A stretch of 41,479 nucleotides of DNA from Erysipelotrichales bacterium (GCA_022508525.1 JAFLVA010000013.1:1-41479); one strand, 5' to 3'. Shown: positions 12,229 through 21,160, counted from the first letter of the stretch. Notes: a model not told the origin generated them from the sequence alone. Program-made: numbers and translations.

Positions 12229-12860
12229 TTTATCTAGTAAAGTTAACTGAAACAGATAAACGCATTTTAATTACAGCCTTCCTTGCTATTATTTTAGTAT
12301 TCCTATTGATTGGTCTAGTTGTAAATATTGTCAGAAAAATTATGGCGCATCAAGGGCGTGCTGTTGATACATATATGTATGATATGCTAAAAGCGAAAGT
12401 TGTTACTACTCCAAGAGAGTTTAGAAAAATTAGTTTTATTAAAAATTTTCAAATTCTTTATAAGAAAATAACTCTTCCAATAATTCTTCTAGCAATCGCT
12501 TTTGTAATATGTCTTATTCGTTATTTTATTACCAAAGATGAATTCTTTGTAACATATTTCACTATCGAAAAAGGCATTGGAAGTCTATTTTACAAGTGGG
12601 ATTGGGCTGAAGCTGAAAAAGCAACAATTCTTAATATTAAAACATTTATACCATCTAACTGGCCAGATGCCTTAAACACACCACATTTTGAAAGCAATGT
12701 TAGTTCTATTATGGCCTATTGTTCATTTCCATTCTTACTTGTAGGTTTAATTCTCTACTTTAATCATCTCTTAGCGTTTATTTCTCGTAGTATCCAAACT
12801 CGAAAATTGTCTAAGACTTTCTTTCAAAAAGATCTTAGCAAAGTTACAAACGAAATATAA
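12225..12860 (+). CDS. Membrane protein with three transmembrane helices, unknown function
   Basis: Not recognised. The 211 residues show transmembrane helices near residues 13-36, 77-97 and 160-185. A basic cytoplasmic-looking loop (KAKVVTTPREFRKISFIKNF) separates the first two and a roughly 60-residue loop separates the last two. The ATG overlaps the upstream TGA, and a GGAGGTG site lies inside the end of that gene, so translation is coupled. A strong bidirectional terminator follows the stop directly. Confidence 0.65.
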   Translation: MIYLVKLTETDKRILITAFLAIILVFLLIGLVVNIVRKIMAHQGRAVDTYMYDMLKAKVVTTPREFRKISFIKNFQILYKKITLPIILLAIAFVICLIRYFITKDEFFVTYFTIEKGIGSLFYKWDWAEAEKATILNIKTFIPSNWPDALNTPHFESNVSSIMAYCSFPFLLVGLILYFNHLLAFISRSIQTRKLSKTFFQKDLSKVTNEI

Positions 12861-12887
12861 AAAAGCTTCAAAAATTGAAGCTTTTTT
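12859..12887. terminator. Bidirectional intrinsic terminator
   Basis: A 13-bp perfect stem (A6-GCTTCAA / TTGAAGC-T6) with a 3-nt loop gives a T-run on both strands. It ends both the 10907-12860 plus-strand genes and the minus-strand gene at 12890. Confidence 0.92.
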
Positions 12888-12889
12888 CA

Positions 12890-13915
12890 TTAATTCTCTA
12901 AATCTATGATATAAGTTAATTTTCCCGCATAATGTTCGTTATTAAATTCATATTCTAATCCACGACTCATTGCATAACCAGCATTACTAATTATAAACTG
13001 ATCATCTTCATCGAATTTTGATAAACCATCATCTAACAAATTAGATGAATAAATAATTCTTTCATCGTTTTCTTTGTTGTCATCGATAACTTTAATCAAT
13101 TCATTAGTTTGAAGAGAAAATAATTCTTTATCTGTTATCTCTGATTCGGATTTTGCTAATATTTTTTCAAATCCTTTTGCTTCGTATTCTCTTACTATTT
13201 TTTCGGTATTATCGCCAATTATAATTGCATCGTAACAATCATCAGGAAGAGTAGTAACGTGATCAATATTCATCACTAAAGCAGGGTTGTTTTTATAGGC
13301 ATATATAGTAGCTTTTACTCGTTGCCCATCATCACCTTTTAAGGAATACATTTCATATTTCATATTTAGTTGATTTGTTACTTTTATAACTTCACCATAC
13401 TCGTTAGGACTTACATAATCATGATAGAAAAGATAATCTCCCTTCTTTAATCGATTATTATTTTTATCTTTGAAAAGTGACACACCATAAGACAATGAAT
13501 TTTCAATATTATCATAGAACAAGCTGTCTCTTTCAATTATTGTATCCGATTTATTAGATTCAATTTTTATCAACTGAACATTGCCTATTGATTTTATATC
13601 TTCTTTATTAAAATTGTTGCTTGTAAAATAAATTTTATCTCCATAAATTGCAAAATCAGCATTGCATATTTTATTTTGATCAACATAATTTTTGTAAATT
13701 TTCAAAGAGTCTTTTTGAGTTTTTCCTTCTAGTTTAACTACTCCTTCAACTTCATTAGCAGTTCTAACCAAATTAACAACACTAGCGCCAATTTGATAAG
13801 CCAAATAACCAAATAAAACGAAATTGACCACAATTAAAGCACCGCGAATTCGTCTTTTTGCTTTTAATTTGCGTGTTAATTCTTCATCGTTAAACTCTGT
13901 TATTTCTTCTGCCAT
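12890..13915 (-). CDS. Single-pass membrane protein with large extracellular domain, unknown function
   Basis: Not recognised. The 341-residue product has an acidic then basic N-terminal tail (KLKAKRRIRG), one transmembrane helix at about residues 25-50 and a roughly 285-residue hydrophilic domain. The positive charges before the helix place that domain outside the cell. There is no lipobox, catalytic motif or repeat. AGAGGT precedes the ATG. It starts only 10 nt after the asnS stop and so is probably cotranscribed with asnS. Confidence 0.6.
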   Translation of the reverse strand: MAEEITEFNDEELTRKLKAKRRIRGALIVVNFVLFGYLAYQIGASVVNLVRTANEVEGVVKLEGKTQKDSLKIYKNYVDQNKICNADFAIYGDKIYFTSNNFNKEDIKSIGNVQLIKIESNKSDTIIERDSLFYDNIENSLSYGVSLFKDKNNNRLKKGDYLFYHDYVSPNEYGEVIKVTNQLNMKYEMYSLKGDDGQRVKATIYAYKNNPALVMNIDHVTTLPDDCYDAIIIGDNTEKIVREYEAKGFEKILAKSESEITDKELFSLQTNELIKVIDDNKENDERIIYSSNLLDDGLSKFDEDDQFIISNAGYAMSRGLEYEFNNEHYAGKLTYIIDLEN

Positions 13916-13925
13916 AAATTACCTC

Positions 13926-15317
13926 TTAGAATTTCAAATTATTTGGTGTGCGTGGGAATGGTTGAACATCACGAATATTAGCCATACCAGTTAAATACAT
14001 TAATAAGCGATCAAAACCTATACCAAATCCTGCATGTTTACAACCGCCATATCTTCTTAAATCTAGGTACCATTCAAGACCTTCTGTTTTCATACCTAAT
14101 TCATTCATTCTATTTAATAAAACTTCATATCTTTCTTCACGTTGACTTCCTCCAACAAGTTCTCCAACGGAAGGCACTAATAAGTCACAAGCTGCAACTG
14201 TTTTTCCATCGTCATTTAAGCGCATATAGAATGCTTTGATATCTTTTGGATAATCTGTCAAAAATACTGGCCCATTAATGACTTGCTCTGTAATATATCT
14301 TTCGTGTTCGCTTTGTAAATCCATACCCCAGTAAATATTATCATTCTCAAATTTGTGACCATTATTCTTAGCTTTTTGCAATTCTTCAATAGCTTCTGTA
14401 TAAGTCACACGTGCAAAATGAGAATTTAATACTGCTGTTAAACGTTCAACTAGTGTTGTATCAATCATTGTATTAAAGAATTTCATTTCTTCTTCACAAT
14501 TTTCCATTACATATTTTATACAGAATCTCACACAATCTTCGATTAAATCCATATCATCTTCTAAATCTGCGAATGCAATTTCCGGTTCAATCATCCAGAA
14601 TTCAGAAGCATGGCGAACAGTATTTGATTTTTCTGCTCTAAATGTAGGACCAAAGGTATAAACATCACGATATGCTAAAGCAAATGCTTCAACTTGTAAT
14701 TGTCCAGAAACGGACAAAGAAGCAGGTTTTCCAAAGAATGCATTAGGATCTTTATCACTTGTTACAACTGAAAAAGCTTCTCCCGCACCTTCAGCATCAT
14801 TACCTGTGATGATAGGTGTATGGACATAAATAAAACCTTGTGATTGGAAGAATTCATGAATTGCCATCGACAATACGCTTCTTAAACGAAATACAGCATT
14901 AAATGTATTTGTGCGTGGTCGTAGATGAGCAATCTCACGTAAAAACTCAAAACCATGACGTTTCTTTTGCAAAGGATAATCTTCATTTACATCACCTTCA
15001 AGTTCAATTTCTTTTACTTGAATTTCAAATGGTTGTTTCATCTCTGGTGTTAAAACAAACTTACCAGTAATAAATATAGCTGCTCCAGTTTTATAATGTG
15101 ATATTTCATCAAAATTCTTAATGACGTTCTTATCATAAACTAATTGCGCATTACGGAAATATGTTCCATCGTTTAATTCGATAAATCCGATTGTGCCATT
15201 ATTACGATTTGTTCTAATCCATCCCTCTAATTTCACATCTGAGATAGATTCTTTTTCGAATGTGTCACCAAATCGGCAAGTTTCATATAATTCCCTTACA
15301 GTCTTAAATTCTTCCAT
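13926..15317 (-). CDS. asnS: Asparaginyl-tRNA synthetase
   Basis: AsnRS is a class IIb synthetase that charges tRNA(Asn). The 463-residue product has an N-terminal OB-fold anticodon-binding domain ([21 protein letters not shown]) and the three class II motifs. Motif 1 is in the [17 protein letters not shown] region, motif 2 is [19 protein letters not shown], and motif 3 is [15 protein letters not shown]. The ATG at 15317 is used because GAGGAG lies about ten bases upstream; the longer reading frame would need a GTG inside that site. A TATAAT (about 15344-15349, minus strand) suggests a promoter of its own just after tsaD. Having AsnRS means Asn-tRNA need not be made by GatCAB. Confidence 0.96.
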   Translation of the reverse strand: MEEFKTVRELYETCRFGDTFEKESISDVKLEGWIRTNRNNGTIGFIELNDGTYFRNAQLVYDKNVIKNFDEISHYKTGAAIFITGKFVLTPEMKQPFEIQVKEIELEGDVNEDYPLQKKRHGFEFLREIAHLRPRTNTFNAVFRLRSVLSMAIHEFFQSQGFIYVHTPIITGNDAEGAGEAFSVVTSDKDPNAFFGKPASLSVSGQLQVEAFALAYRDVYTFGPTFRAEKSNTVRHASEFWMIEPEIAFADLEDDMDLIEDCVRFCIKYVMENCEEEMKFFNTMIDTTLVERLTAVLNSHFARVTYTEAIEELQKAKNNGHKFENDNIYWGMDLQSEHERYITEQVINGPVFLTDYPKDIKAFYMRLNDDGKTVAACDLLVPSVGELVGGSQREERYEVLLNRMNELGMKTEGLEWYLDLRRYGGCKHAGFGIGFDRLLMYLTGMANIRDVQPFPRTPNNLKF

Positions 15318-15377
15318 AATATATCTTCTCCTCACAACATAAATATTATAACATCTATCTATATTAACTATTAATAA

Positions 15378-16397
15378 TTAATTATTAAAATTTCTAAAAT
15401 CATCTATTTTCCAGCTTGGATCTACAGAAATAGATAAAGGTGCAAATAATTTTTCATCATATAGACGCGATCCAAGTTTAGCAATCATTGCTGCGTTATC
15501 GGTGCAACACCACATTGGTGGAATTACAACATCAATACCGGTATCTTTCAAACGCTCTTGAATTTGTGCTCTTAAATATGAATTCGCCGATACTCCACCA
15601 GCCAAAACTACTTGCTTTGCCTTAAACTCTTTAACTGCTCTTAACGATTTTTCTAATATCATCCCAATTGCAGTTTCTTGAAACGAACAACATAAATCCG
15701 GAACATTAATAGATTCGCCTTTTTGTTCCATATTATGAACCATGTTTATAATGCTAGTTTTCAAACCAGAATATGAAAAATCATAGGATTTATCATGAAG
15801 TGGTTGAGGTAGCTTATAAGTGTGTTTGCCCGTTTTTGCTAATTTATCAATAGGAATGCCTCCAGGATAAGGAAGTCCCATAACTCTTGCTACTTTATCG
15901 TAACATTCACCAATTGCATCATCTTTTGTCTCACCAATGATATTAAAGTGCAAATGATCTTCCATTATTACTAGTTCTGTATTGCCTCCACTTACAACAA
16001 TAGCAAGAAGTGGAAACATTAATGGCTTTACAAATTCATTTGCATATATATGTCCAGCTAAATGATGAACTGGAATCAAAGGTTTGTCATATAAAAGCGC
16101 CAAAGTTTTTGCGGCTTGAATACCTACATGAAGAGCGCCAATTAAACCAGGCCCTCTTGTAACGGCAATCGCAGACACATCTTCTATTTTTATATTCGCA
16201 GTATCTAAAGTTTCTTTTAATACAATTGAAATATTTTCAGCATGTAAACGCGATGCAATCTCCGGCATTACTCCACCATATTTTGTATGTACATCAATTT
16301 GCGTAGATACAACGTTGGCTATTAACTCTTCATCTTTAACAATTGCCACTGCGGTCTCATCACATGATGATTCAATTCCTAAAATAATTTTTGCCAT
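15378..16397 (-). CDS. tsaD: tRNA N6-adenosine threonylcarbamoyltransferase TsaD
   Basis: TsaD transfers the threonylcarbamoyl group to A37 of tRNAs that read ANN codons. The 339-residue ASKHA-fold protein has the N-terminal GIESSCDETAVAIV phosphate loop, the metal-binding HLAGH (His112, His116), the VSGGNTELV loop and the CTDNAAMIA segment near the C-terminus. Length is typical. It closes the tsaE-tsaB-rimI-tsaD set, with only 2-nt gaps upstream, which marks a tightly coupled operon. Confidence 0.97.
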   Translation of the reverse strand: MAKIILGIESSCDETAVAIVKDEELIANVVSTQIDVHTKYGGVMPEIASRLHAENISIVLKETLDTANIKIEDVSAIAVTRGPGLIGALHVGIQAAKTLALLYDKPLIPVHHLAGHIYANEFVKPLMFPLLAIVVSGGNTELVIMEDHLHFNIIGETKDDAIGECYDKVARVMGLPYPGGIPIDKLAKTGKHTYKLPQPLHDKSYDFSYSGLKTSIINMVHNMEQKGESINVPDLCCSFQETAIGMILEKSLRAVKEFKAKQVVLAGGVSANSYLRAQIQERLKDTGIDVVIPPMWCCTDNAAMIAKLGSRLYDEKLFAPLSISVDPSWKIDDFRNFNN

Positions 16398-16399
16398 AG

Positions 16400-16840
16400 C
16401 TATTCACCAACTTCCTTAATCATAAATATTGCATCATCGCCATTATCATAATAATGTTTCTTTATAAGTTCTTCTTTAAATCCATGCTTTTTATATAACG
16501 AAATTGCTTTTTCGTTATGCGTGCGTACTTCTAAAGTAATTTTAGTTACTTCTTGATCACTCACACGGTTAATCATATCTTTGAGTAACACTTCTCCAAT
16601 TCCTTTTCTTCTTAATGCTTCATGAACAGCAATTTGATTCAACTGTGCTACATCAAAAGTAATCCAAAAATCAATAAAGCCACAAATGATTCCTTCATAG
16701 TCTGCTACCATCAATACAGCATAAGGGTTTTCATTTAGTTCATAGAGAAATTGTTCTTTATTCCATGGAGAAATAAAACTAGTATTTTCTATTGCTAAGA
16801 CTTTGTCTAAGTCTTCTTCTTTCATTGGTCGTATTAACAT
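16400..16840 (-). CDS. rimI: Ribosomal protein S18 alanine N-acetyltransferase RimI-like
   Basis: A 146-residue GNAT acetyltransferase. The acetyl-CoA loop RRKGIGEVLL (motif A) and the C-terminal EVRTHNEKAISLYKKHGF segment are typical of RimI. E. coli RimI acetylates the N-terminal Ala of S18, and the substrate here is assumed from the family. Its position between tsaB and tsaD, with 2-nt spacings, is the standard bacterial arrangement and supports the name. Confidence 0.88.
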   Translation of the reverse strand: MLIRPMKEEDLDKVLAIENTSFISPWNKEQFLYELNENPYAVLMVADYEGIICGFIDFWITFDVAQLNQIAVHEALRRKGIGEVLLKDMINRVSDQEVTKITLEVRTHNEKAISLYKKHGFKEELIKKHYYDNGDDAIFMIKEVGE

Positions 16841-16842
16841 AA

Positions 16843-17427
16843 CTAATCCTTCATATAAATAGGTGTTACACCCAAATGATTTTTTTCTTCTTTTAAATAC
16901 GGTAAAAGTGAAGTCATTTGTTCAAGAACATTACTAACCTTACCATCAATATCTAAATGCTTCGTATCTCCACATACGACATAGCTAGGATGGGCTTTTA
17001 TAAAATATAGCAATTCATCATTTTTCATGATTTTATCACTTAAAACTATTTTCTCATTTTCAAATACACCAACATAGCTTCTTCCACTTCTAGCATTAAT
17101 GACACAAATAGAAGGATTGTTATTATCTTTTAAAATACGCAAAGAAGATACGGTAAAAAGTGGAATGCTTAAAGCCATTGCCATTACCTTGGCAATAGTT
17201 AAGGATATTCTTACTCCTGTATAAGATCCTGGACCTATTCCACATACGACATTAGTAATATCAAATCTATTTATATTGTTTCTTTTTATAATTGACTCTA
17301 ATTCTGTAATCATCATTTCACTTTGTCTTTGCCAAGCTTCGTATTGAATAGAATCAATTAGAACGCCATCTTTAGCAATTCCTACAGCTAAAAATTTATC
17401 AGAACTATCTAATAAAATACTAATCAT
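16843..17427 (-). CDS. tsaB: tRNA threonylcarbamoyladenosine biosynthesis protein TsaB
   Basis: TsaB is the catalytically inactive TsaD paralogue that scaffolds the TsaBDE complex. The 194-residue product has the ASKHA opening ISILLDSSDKFLAVGI and the conserved VCGIGPGSYTGVRISLTIAK segment that binds TsaD. It is somewhat shorter than the usual 210-230 residues, with a reduced C-terminal subdomain. Its ATG overlaps tsaE by 8 nt. Confidence 0.93.
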   Translation of the reverse strand: MISILLDSSDKFLAVGIAKDGVLIDSIQYEAWQRQSEMMITELESIIKRNNINRFDITNVVCGIGPGSYTGVRISLTIAKVMAMALSIPLFTVSSLRILKDNNNPSICVINARSGRSYVGVFENEKIVLSDKIMKNDELLYFIKAHPSYVVCGDTKHLDIDGKVSNVLEQMTSLLPYLKEEKNHLGVTPIYMKD

Positions 17428-17893
17428 GGTATCGCTCCTTCAATGCTTCAAAAAGACTTATATATTTTTGGTTTCTAGTTATAATTTTGAAATCACGTGT
17501 ATTCAAATCAACATGATGAATTTCAATGTTTAAAGCAAGTTGTTCATCAATTAATTCTTCAATAAAATTCGGCCATTCAATTAGGCAAACCCCATCACCC
17601 TCAATAAATTCTTCAAGTCCTAGCACCTTGTTTGTGCCTTCCTCTAAACGATAGGCATCTATATGGTAAAGAGGTATCTTTGCCTTGAAATAACACTTCA
17701 TAATATTAAAGGTTGGTGAAGAAACTTTCTCTTCAACACCTAATCCTTTAGCAACACCATTTGTAAAAGTGGTTTTCCCTGCTCCTAGATCACCAGTTAG
17801 AGTTAAGACGCTGCCACGAAAAAGAAATTTTGAAACTAATTGTCCTAATTCGATGGTCTCCTCTTTAGAATAACTTTTAAATTTAATTTCCAT
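17420..17893 (-). CDS. tsaE: tRNA threonylcarbamoyladenosine biosynthesis ATPase TsaE
   Basis: TsaE is the small P-loop ATPase that drives turnover of the t6A complex. The 157-residue product has Walker A GDLGAGKTTF near residues 35-44, the SPTFNIMKCY segment, HIDAYRLEE and the late Walker B-like CLIEWPNF. It is the first gene of the operon. TATAAT at 17917-17922 (minus strand), inside an inverted repeat, is the probable -10 element; the ATG is preceded by AAGGTG. Confidence 0.95.
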   Translation of the reverse strand: MEIKFKSYSKEETIELGQLVSKFLFRGSVLTLTGDLGAGKTTFTNGVAKGLGVEEKVSSPTFNIMKCYFKAKIPLYHIDAYRLEEGTNKVLGLEEFIEGDGVCLIEWPNFIEELIDEQLALNIEIHHVDLNTRDFKIITRNQKYISLFEALKERYHD

Positions 17894-17914
17894 ATTAACA
17901 CCTTGCTTTGTGTG

Positions 17915-17939
17915 TTATTATATCACAAAGATATAATAA
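17915..17939. promoter_or_regulatory. Inverted repeat between divergent tsaE and reductase genes
   Basis: Two 10-nt arms (TTATTATATC and its complement, spacer ACAAA) form a perfect inverted repeat. Each arm contains a TATAAT, one on each strand. The minus-strand copy is the likely tsaE -10 element. Confidence 0.45.
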
Positions 17940-17962
17940 TGTTTCAAATAACAAAAAGTTTG

Positions 17963-17991
17963 TTTTCAAAAAGTAGTCAAACAAATATAAT
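17963..17991 (+). promoter_or_regulatory. Promoter of the ferredoxin-NADP reductase gene
   Basis: TATAAT at 17986-17991, with a weak TTTTCA -35 (17963-17968) at 17-bp spacing, lies just upstream of the AAGGAG site at 17998-18003. Confidence 0.5.
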
Positions 17992-18011
17992 ATATGCAAG
18001 GAGTGGATTGT

Positions 18012-18908
18012 ATGTTTGATATTATCATCATTGGTGGAGGACCAGTCGGATTAAATGCCGCACTTGAGTTTTCAAAAGATAAAAGAATTCTTTTAATCGA
18101 ATCAGAAGAATTTCTAGGTGGTCAAATTACTAAATTATATCCTGAAAAAGAAATCGTCGATATTGAAGATATTCCATCAATAATTGCTAAAGATTACATC
18201 AACGATTTAGTGGATAAATGCAAAAATAATCCAAACATAACTATCAAATTAAAAGAAAAAGCCGTATCTTTAAAACCACTAAATGATACTATTGATCTTG
18301 CAACTTCAGAATCCACCTATCAAGCAAAATATATTATTATTGCTGTTGGATTAGGTACATCATCACCTCGTCCGATGGGATTAGAAAACGAAAATAAATG
18401 CTCAAACATTCTTTATTCTTTGCAGGACTTGTACAGCTTAGAAAACAAAAATGTCCTAGTCCTTGGTGGTGGAGATTCCGCTCTAGACTGGACTAAAGAA
18501 ATTTCAAAAATTTCTGAATATGTAACAATAATACATCGAAGAAAAGAATTTAGAGGAAATTTTGATACGATAAAAGATATCGAAAATGTCATCGTAAAAA
18601 CACCTTATATTCCAATAAAAATCAATATGTGTGGTGATTTATTAGAAAGTTTAGTCATTCGTAATGTTGAAACAAATAATGAAGAGACACTAAACGCCGA
18701 TTTCGTTTTTGTAAATTATGGAAATATTCCATTAGTGAATACATTTGGACTTGAAACCATTAATAATGGAATAGTCACAAATGAATTTTATCAAACTAAC
18801 TTAAAAAATGTATTTGCAATTGGTGATGTAGCACGTTATGAAAATAAAAAATATCGTATTCAACCAGCTTTAAACGAAATAAAGAAACTAAAAGAAATAA
18901 TAAAATAG
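18012..18908 (+). CDS. Ferredoxin/flavodoxin-NADP+ reductase, thioredoxin-reductase-like (YumC type)
   Basis: A 298-residue flavoprotein with two dinucleotide-binding loops: the FAD loop GGGPVG at residues 8-13 and the NADPH loop GGGDSALD near residue 155. The FAD-closing segment NVFAIGDVA is near the C-terminus. The CxxC active site that thioredoxin reductases carry just before the NADPH domain is absent, which points to the YumC-type ferredoxin-NADP reductase instead. It would move electrons between NADPH and ferredoxin or flavodoxin. I choose the ATG at 18012 because AAGGAG ends eight bases before it; the ATG at 17994 lies upstream of that site. The TAG stop lies inside a bidirectional terminator. 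Confidence 0.85.
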   Translation: MFDIIIIGGGPVGLNAALEFSKDKRILLIESEEFLGGQITKLYPEKEIVDIEDIPSIIAKDYINDLVDKCKNNPNITIKLKEKAVSLKPLNDTIDLATSESTYQAKYIIIAVGLGTSSPRPMGLENENKCSNILYSLQDLYSLENKNVLVLGGGDSALDWTKEISKISEYVTIIHRRKEFRGNFDTIKDIENVIVKTPYIPIKINMCGDLLESLVIRNVETNNEETLNADFVFVNYGNIPLVNTFGLETINNGIVTNEFYQTNLKNVFAIGDVARYENKKYRIQPALNEIKKLKEIIK

Positions 18909-18930
18909 AAGCTTGACCGCTTCTATTTTA
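18901..18930. terminator. Bidirectional terminator overlapping both stop codons
   Basis: A perfect 12-bp stem (TAAAATAGAAGC and complement, loop TTGACC) contains the stop codons of both converging genes: the reductase on plus and the DUF402 gene on minus. Confidence 0.85.
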
Positions 18931-19444
18931 AATTTGCAAATTTTTCATGCAATTCTTTTATTATTTTATCATCAAAAGGGAAATATCTTTTTTGCATCAA
19001 ATAATGTATTTTAGAAACTTCATTTCTTAAAACTAAATCAAGTTCATCATTGTATCCATATTTTTGACGGTGTTTTTCATATTCTTTTTCATCTAAAACT
19101 TTAATATTATCATCAGGATATAGTTTTAAATCTAAGTCATAATCAATATATTTGATTCTTCCATCATCTTCAATGCTTGGAGAGGCAATATTACAGTAAT
19201 AACAAATACCTTCGTTCTTCATCATCGCTATAACGTTGTACCAATCTTTTTTAGAAAAAATCGTAATTGCAGGCTCGTGCGTAAACCATCTTCTACCATC
19301 AGCTTCCACAACACGCGTACGATTACTAGCAACTATAAAATAATTTTCATTATCTTCTAATACATAGTTCCTTTCCCAATATCTATGTAGACGCCCATTG
19401 TGTTTAAAACTATGTATTTGAACCCATTGATCTTTCAAACACAT
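18923..19444 (-). CDS. ntdP: DUF402 nucleoside di/triphosphatase (YgaC/Ntdp-like)
   Basis: The 173-residue protein matches the DUF402 family typified by B. subtilis YgaC and the S. aureus nucleoside tri/diphosphatase. Matching segments are VQIHSFKHNGRLHRYWE at the start, DGRRWFTHEPA, GICYYCNIASPS and the acidic metal-binding IDYDLDLKLYPD. Family members hydrolyse GDP/ADP or related nucleotides with divalent metal. The conserved Asp cluster and the tyrosines are intact, so activity is plausible. A clear AAGGA site precedes the ATG, and the gene is transcribed alone. Confidence 0.88.
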   Translation of the reverse strand: MCLKDQWVQIHSFKHNGRLHRYWERNYVLEDNENYFIVASNRTRVVEADGRRWFTHEPAITIFSKKDWYNVIAMMKNEGICYYCNIASPSIEDDGRIKYIDYDLDLKLYPDDNIKVLDEKEYEKHRQKYGYNDELDLVLRNEVSKIHYLMQKRYFPFDDKIIKELHEKFANLK

Positions 19445-19536
19445 AACAAAATCCTTCTTTCATATTACAACTAACATTTCTTAGTTCTTAATTATTATTG
19501 CACAATGTTAGTAACATATCAAATATTATCATAAGT

Positions 19537-19562
19537 AAAAAGGCACATAAATTATGTGCCTT
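19537..19562 (-). terminator. Terminator of the DUF3137-like gene
   Basis: Minus strand AAGGCACATA/TATGTGCCTT, a 10-bp stem with a 3-nt loop, followed by TTTTTACTT. Confidence 0.85.
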
Positions 19563-19567
19563 ATAAC

Positions 19568-20452
19568 TTAAAGTTCTTTAATAATATTTTGAATTGTATC
19601 TAAATCTGTTTGAGCTTTTTTAAAACAATCTATTGGAGTTTCTTCATATAGCGGAATTACCATAAGCTTATCTGTATAACTCATTAATATAGATATCAAA
19701 TTACCATTCACCGCAACAGTAACATCATACAAATCGTCATCAATTTCAATGTTTCTCAAAATATTTAGTGTTTTTTTCGTAAAGTGTTTTTCAAAATTTT
19801 TATCAGATGAGTACACCAGTAATTTTTCATCATCAATTAATTTTTCAAGGCCATCCACATCTGTTGGTCCATAACAATTTTCTTGTTTTGCTTTTCTATA
19901 GATTAATGTCCTTCCTTCTAAAGTTTTATCACTTTTAAATTGCATAAATTTGCCACAAAATGCAATGATAGGTTTTTTAGCATCTTGCGGATTTGTGGTT
20001 TTGAATAACAAATCACCAAGTTCTATTTCTTTATTATCAAAATTAAATTTAACAATATTTCGCGATCTAGTATAGCAAACATCTTTCATAACTCTAGCGT
20101 TTGATACTGTTGTAACATTTATTTCATCTTCTGCTAAAGATTCAAAAGTATCAATGCCAATGCCTTTTAATAACACTCTTGTTGTATCCTCGTAATATTT
20201 TCTTATGTATTCGCCTGTATACTTATTAATTTTTGACTTAATAATCTTTACATACGCTAACAATCCAATAACAATTACAATACAAACAATGAGGCCAATT
20301 AAATCTTTATCCAACTTATGAAATAAAATGAATAGGCCAATAAATAACGCTACTGACAAAAACAAAACGATATAATTGATAATTTTTGCTTTTTTAAAAT
20401 AATTAAGAAATGCTTTGCGTCTTCTTTCTAATTCTTCCTTTTGTTCATCCAT
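19568..20452 (-). CDS. DUF3137-like membrane protein
   Basis: The 294-residue protein has a charged N-terminus (EELERRRKAFLNYFKKAK) and two close transmembrane helices (about residues 24-45 and 50-68), then a cytosolic domain. The order of conserved pieces fits DUF3137: AFCGKFMQFKS, RTLIYRKAK, LLVYSSDKNFEKHF, LRNIEIDD and VAVNGNLISILMS. Function of the family is unknown to me, although it is often near LemA genes; none is seen here. AAGGAG precedes the ATG. It appears monocistronic. Confidence 0.6.
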   Translation of the reverse strand: MDEQKEELERRRKAFLNYFKKAKIINYIVLFLSVALFIGLFILFHKLDKDLIGLIVCIVIVIGLLAYVKIIKSKINKYTGEYIRKYYEDTTRVLLKGIGIDTFESLAEDEINVTTVSNARVMKDVCYTRSRNIVKFNFDNKEIELGDLLFKTTNPQDAKKPIIAFCGKFMQFKSDKTLEGRTLIYRKAKQENCYGPTDVDGLEKLIDDEKLLVYSSDKNFEKHFTKKTLNILRNIEIDDDLYDVTVAVNGNLISILMSYTDKLMVIPLYEETPIDCFKKAQTDLDTIQNIIKEL

Positions 20453-20492
20453 TTTGAATTTCTCCTTATGATATTAAATAATATCATATTTT

Positions 20493-21029
20493 TTAAATCA
20501 TGGAATTACTTAATGCATATTTTCGAACTCTTTTGCTCGTTAGTATGAATAATGTAATAACCATTCCTACTGCAGACAAATCTACTGGTCCGTTATATAT
20601 TATTCCTTCTATAAATGAAACATTGTAGGCAAGTACACTCGAACATGTCTTAGATAAACATCTTAATACAAAACATCCGAATATTCCTGCAACAATAAGC
20701 CAAGTCTTACCAGATTTAAATTGTCTTTTCATAAATCCAATTAAACCTACCACACTTGAAGCTAAAACATAGTCGAAGATTATACTAATTATTCCAGCAG
20801 ATGAGCTTCTTGCTAAAATAAAAGATAATAATCCATAAGTAACTCCTGCGAAAATACCCCAAAGTGGTCCCAGCATTAATGCTGTAAAGATGATTGGAAG
20901 CATTGTAAATGAGAAAAATGTTCCTCCATCTGTTAATTGTAAAAATGGAATCAATTCCAAAATTTGATTAATAACAACTGACATCGAAATCATCATTGCT
21001 GTTAATGTTATTTTATGTGTCCTGCTCAT
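20493..21029 (-). CDS. thiT: Thiamine ECF transporter substrate-binding subunit, ThiT-like
   Basis: The 178-residue hydrophobic protein has about six transmembrane spans, the size and layout of ECF S components. The GGTFFSFTMLPIIFTALMLGP segment and the YGLLSFIL stretch fit ThiT, and the TPP riboswitch directly upstream makes thiamine the most likely ligand. It would need the shared EcfAA'T energizing module, which is not in this window. The ATG at 21029 follows AGGAGG by seven bases; the longer reading frame would run back through the riboswitch expression platform. Some conserved ThiT ligand residues could not be checked, so another thiamine-related ligand remains possible. Confidence 0.85.
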   Translation of the reverse strand: MSRTHKITLTAMMISMSVVINQILELIPFLQLTDGGTFFSFTMLPIIFTALMLGPLWGIFAGVTYGLLSFILARSSSAGIISIIFDYVLASSVVGLIGFMKRQFKSGKTWLIVAGIFGCFVLRCLSKTCSSVLAYNVSFIEGIIYNGPVDLSAVGMVITLFILTSKRVRKYALSNSMI

Positions 21030-21036
21030 AAGTCTA

Positions 21037-21078
21037 CCTCCTTTTAATTCAAATTCTAGGAGAAGAGAATAAAAAAAC
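21037..21078 (-). promoter_or_regulatory. Expression platform of the TPP riboswitch
   Basis: On the minus strand CTCCT (21058-21062) can pair with AGGAG of the ribosome binding site (21038-21042) across a 15-nt loop. An overlapping CTAGAATT (21052-21059) can instead pair with AATTCTAG (21088-21095) inside the aptamer. This fits translational control: TPP bound, site hidden; no TPP, site free. Confidence 0.5.
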
Positions 21079-21160
21079 ATCCCTACGCTAGAATTACCTA
21101 GATCAGGTTCGGTCGAAGTTAATTAACTTCCTCTCAGCCTAGTTCACTAAGCTCCCGCGC
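21079..21160 (-). ncRNA. TPP (thi-box) riboswitch aptamer
   Basis: Minus strand shows the thi-box landmarks in order: GGGAGC (21151-21156), CTGAGA (21132-21137), a palindromic P3 arm, then ACCTGATCTAGGTAAT and AGCGTAGGGA (ending near 21080). A TATAAT at 21165-21170 gives the promoter just upstream. It controls the ThiT-like gene. Confidence 0.95.
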
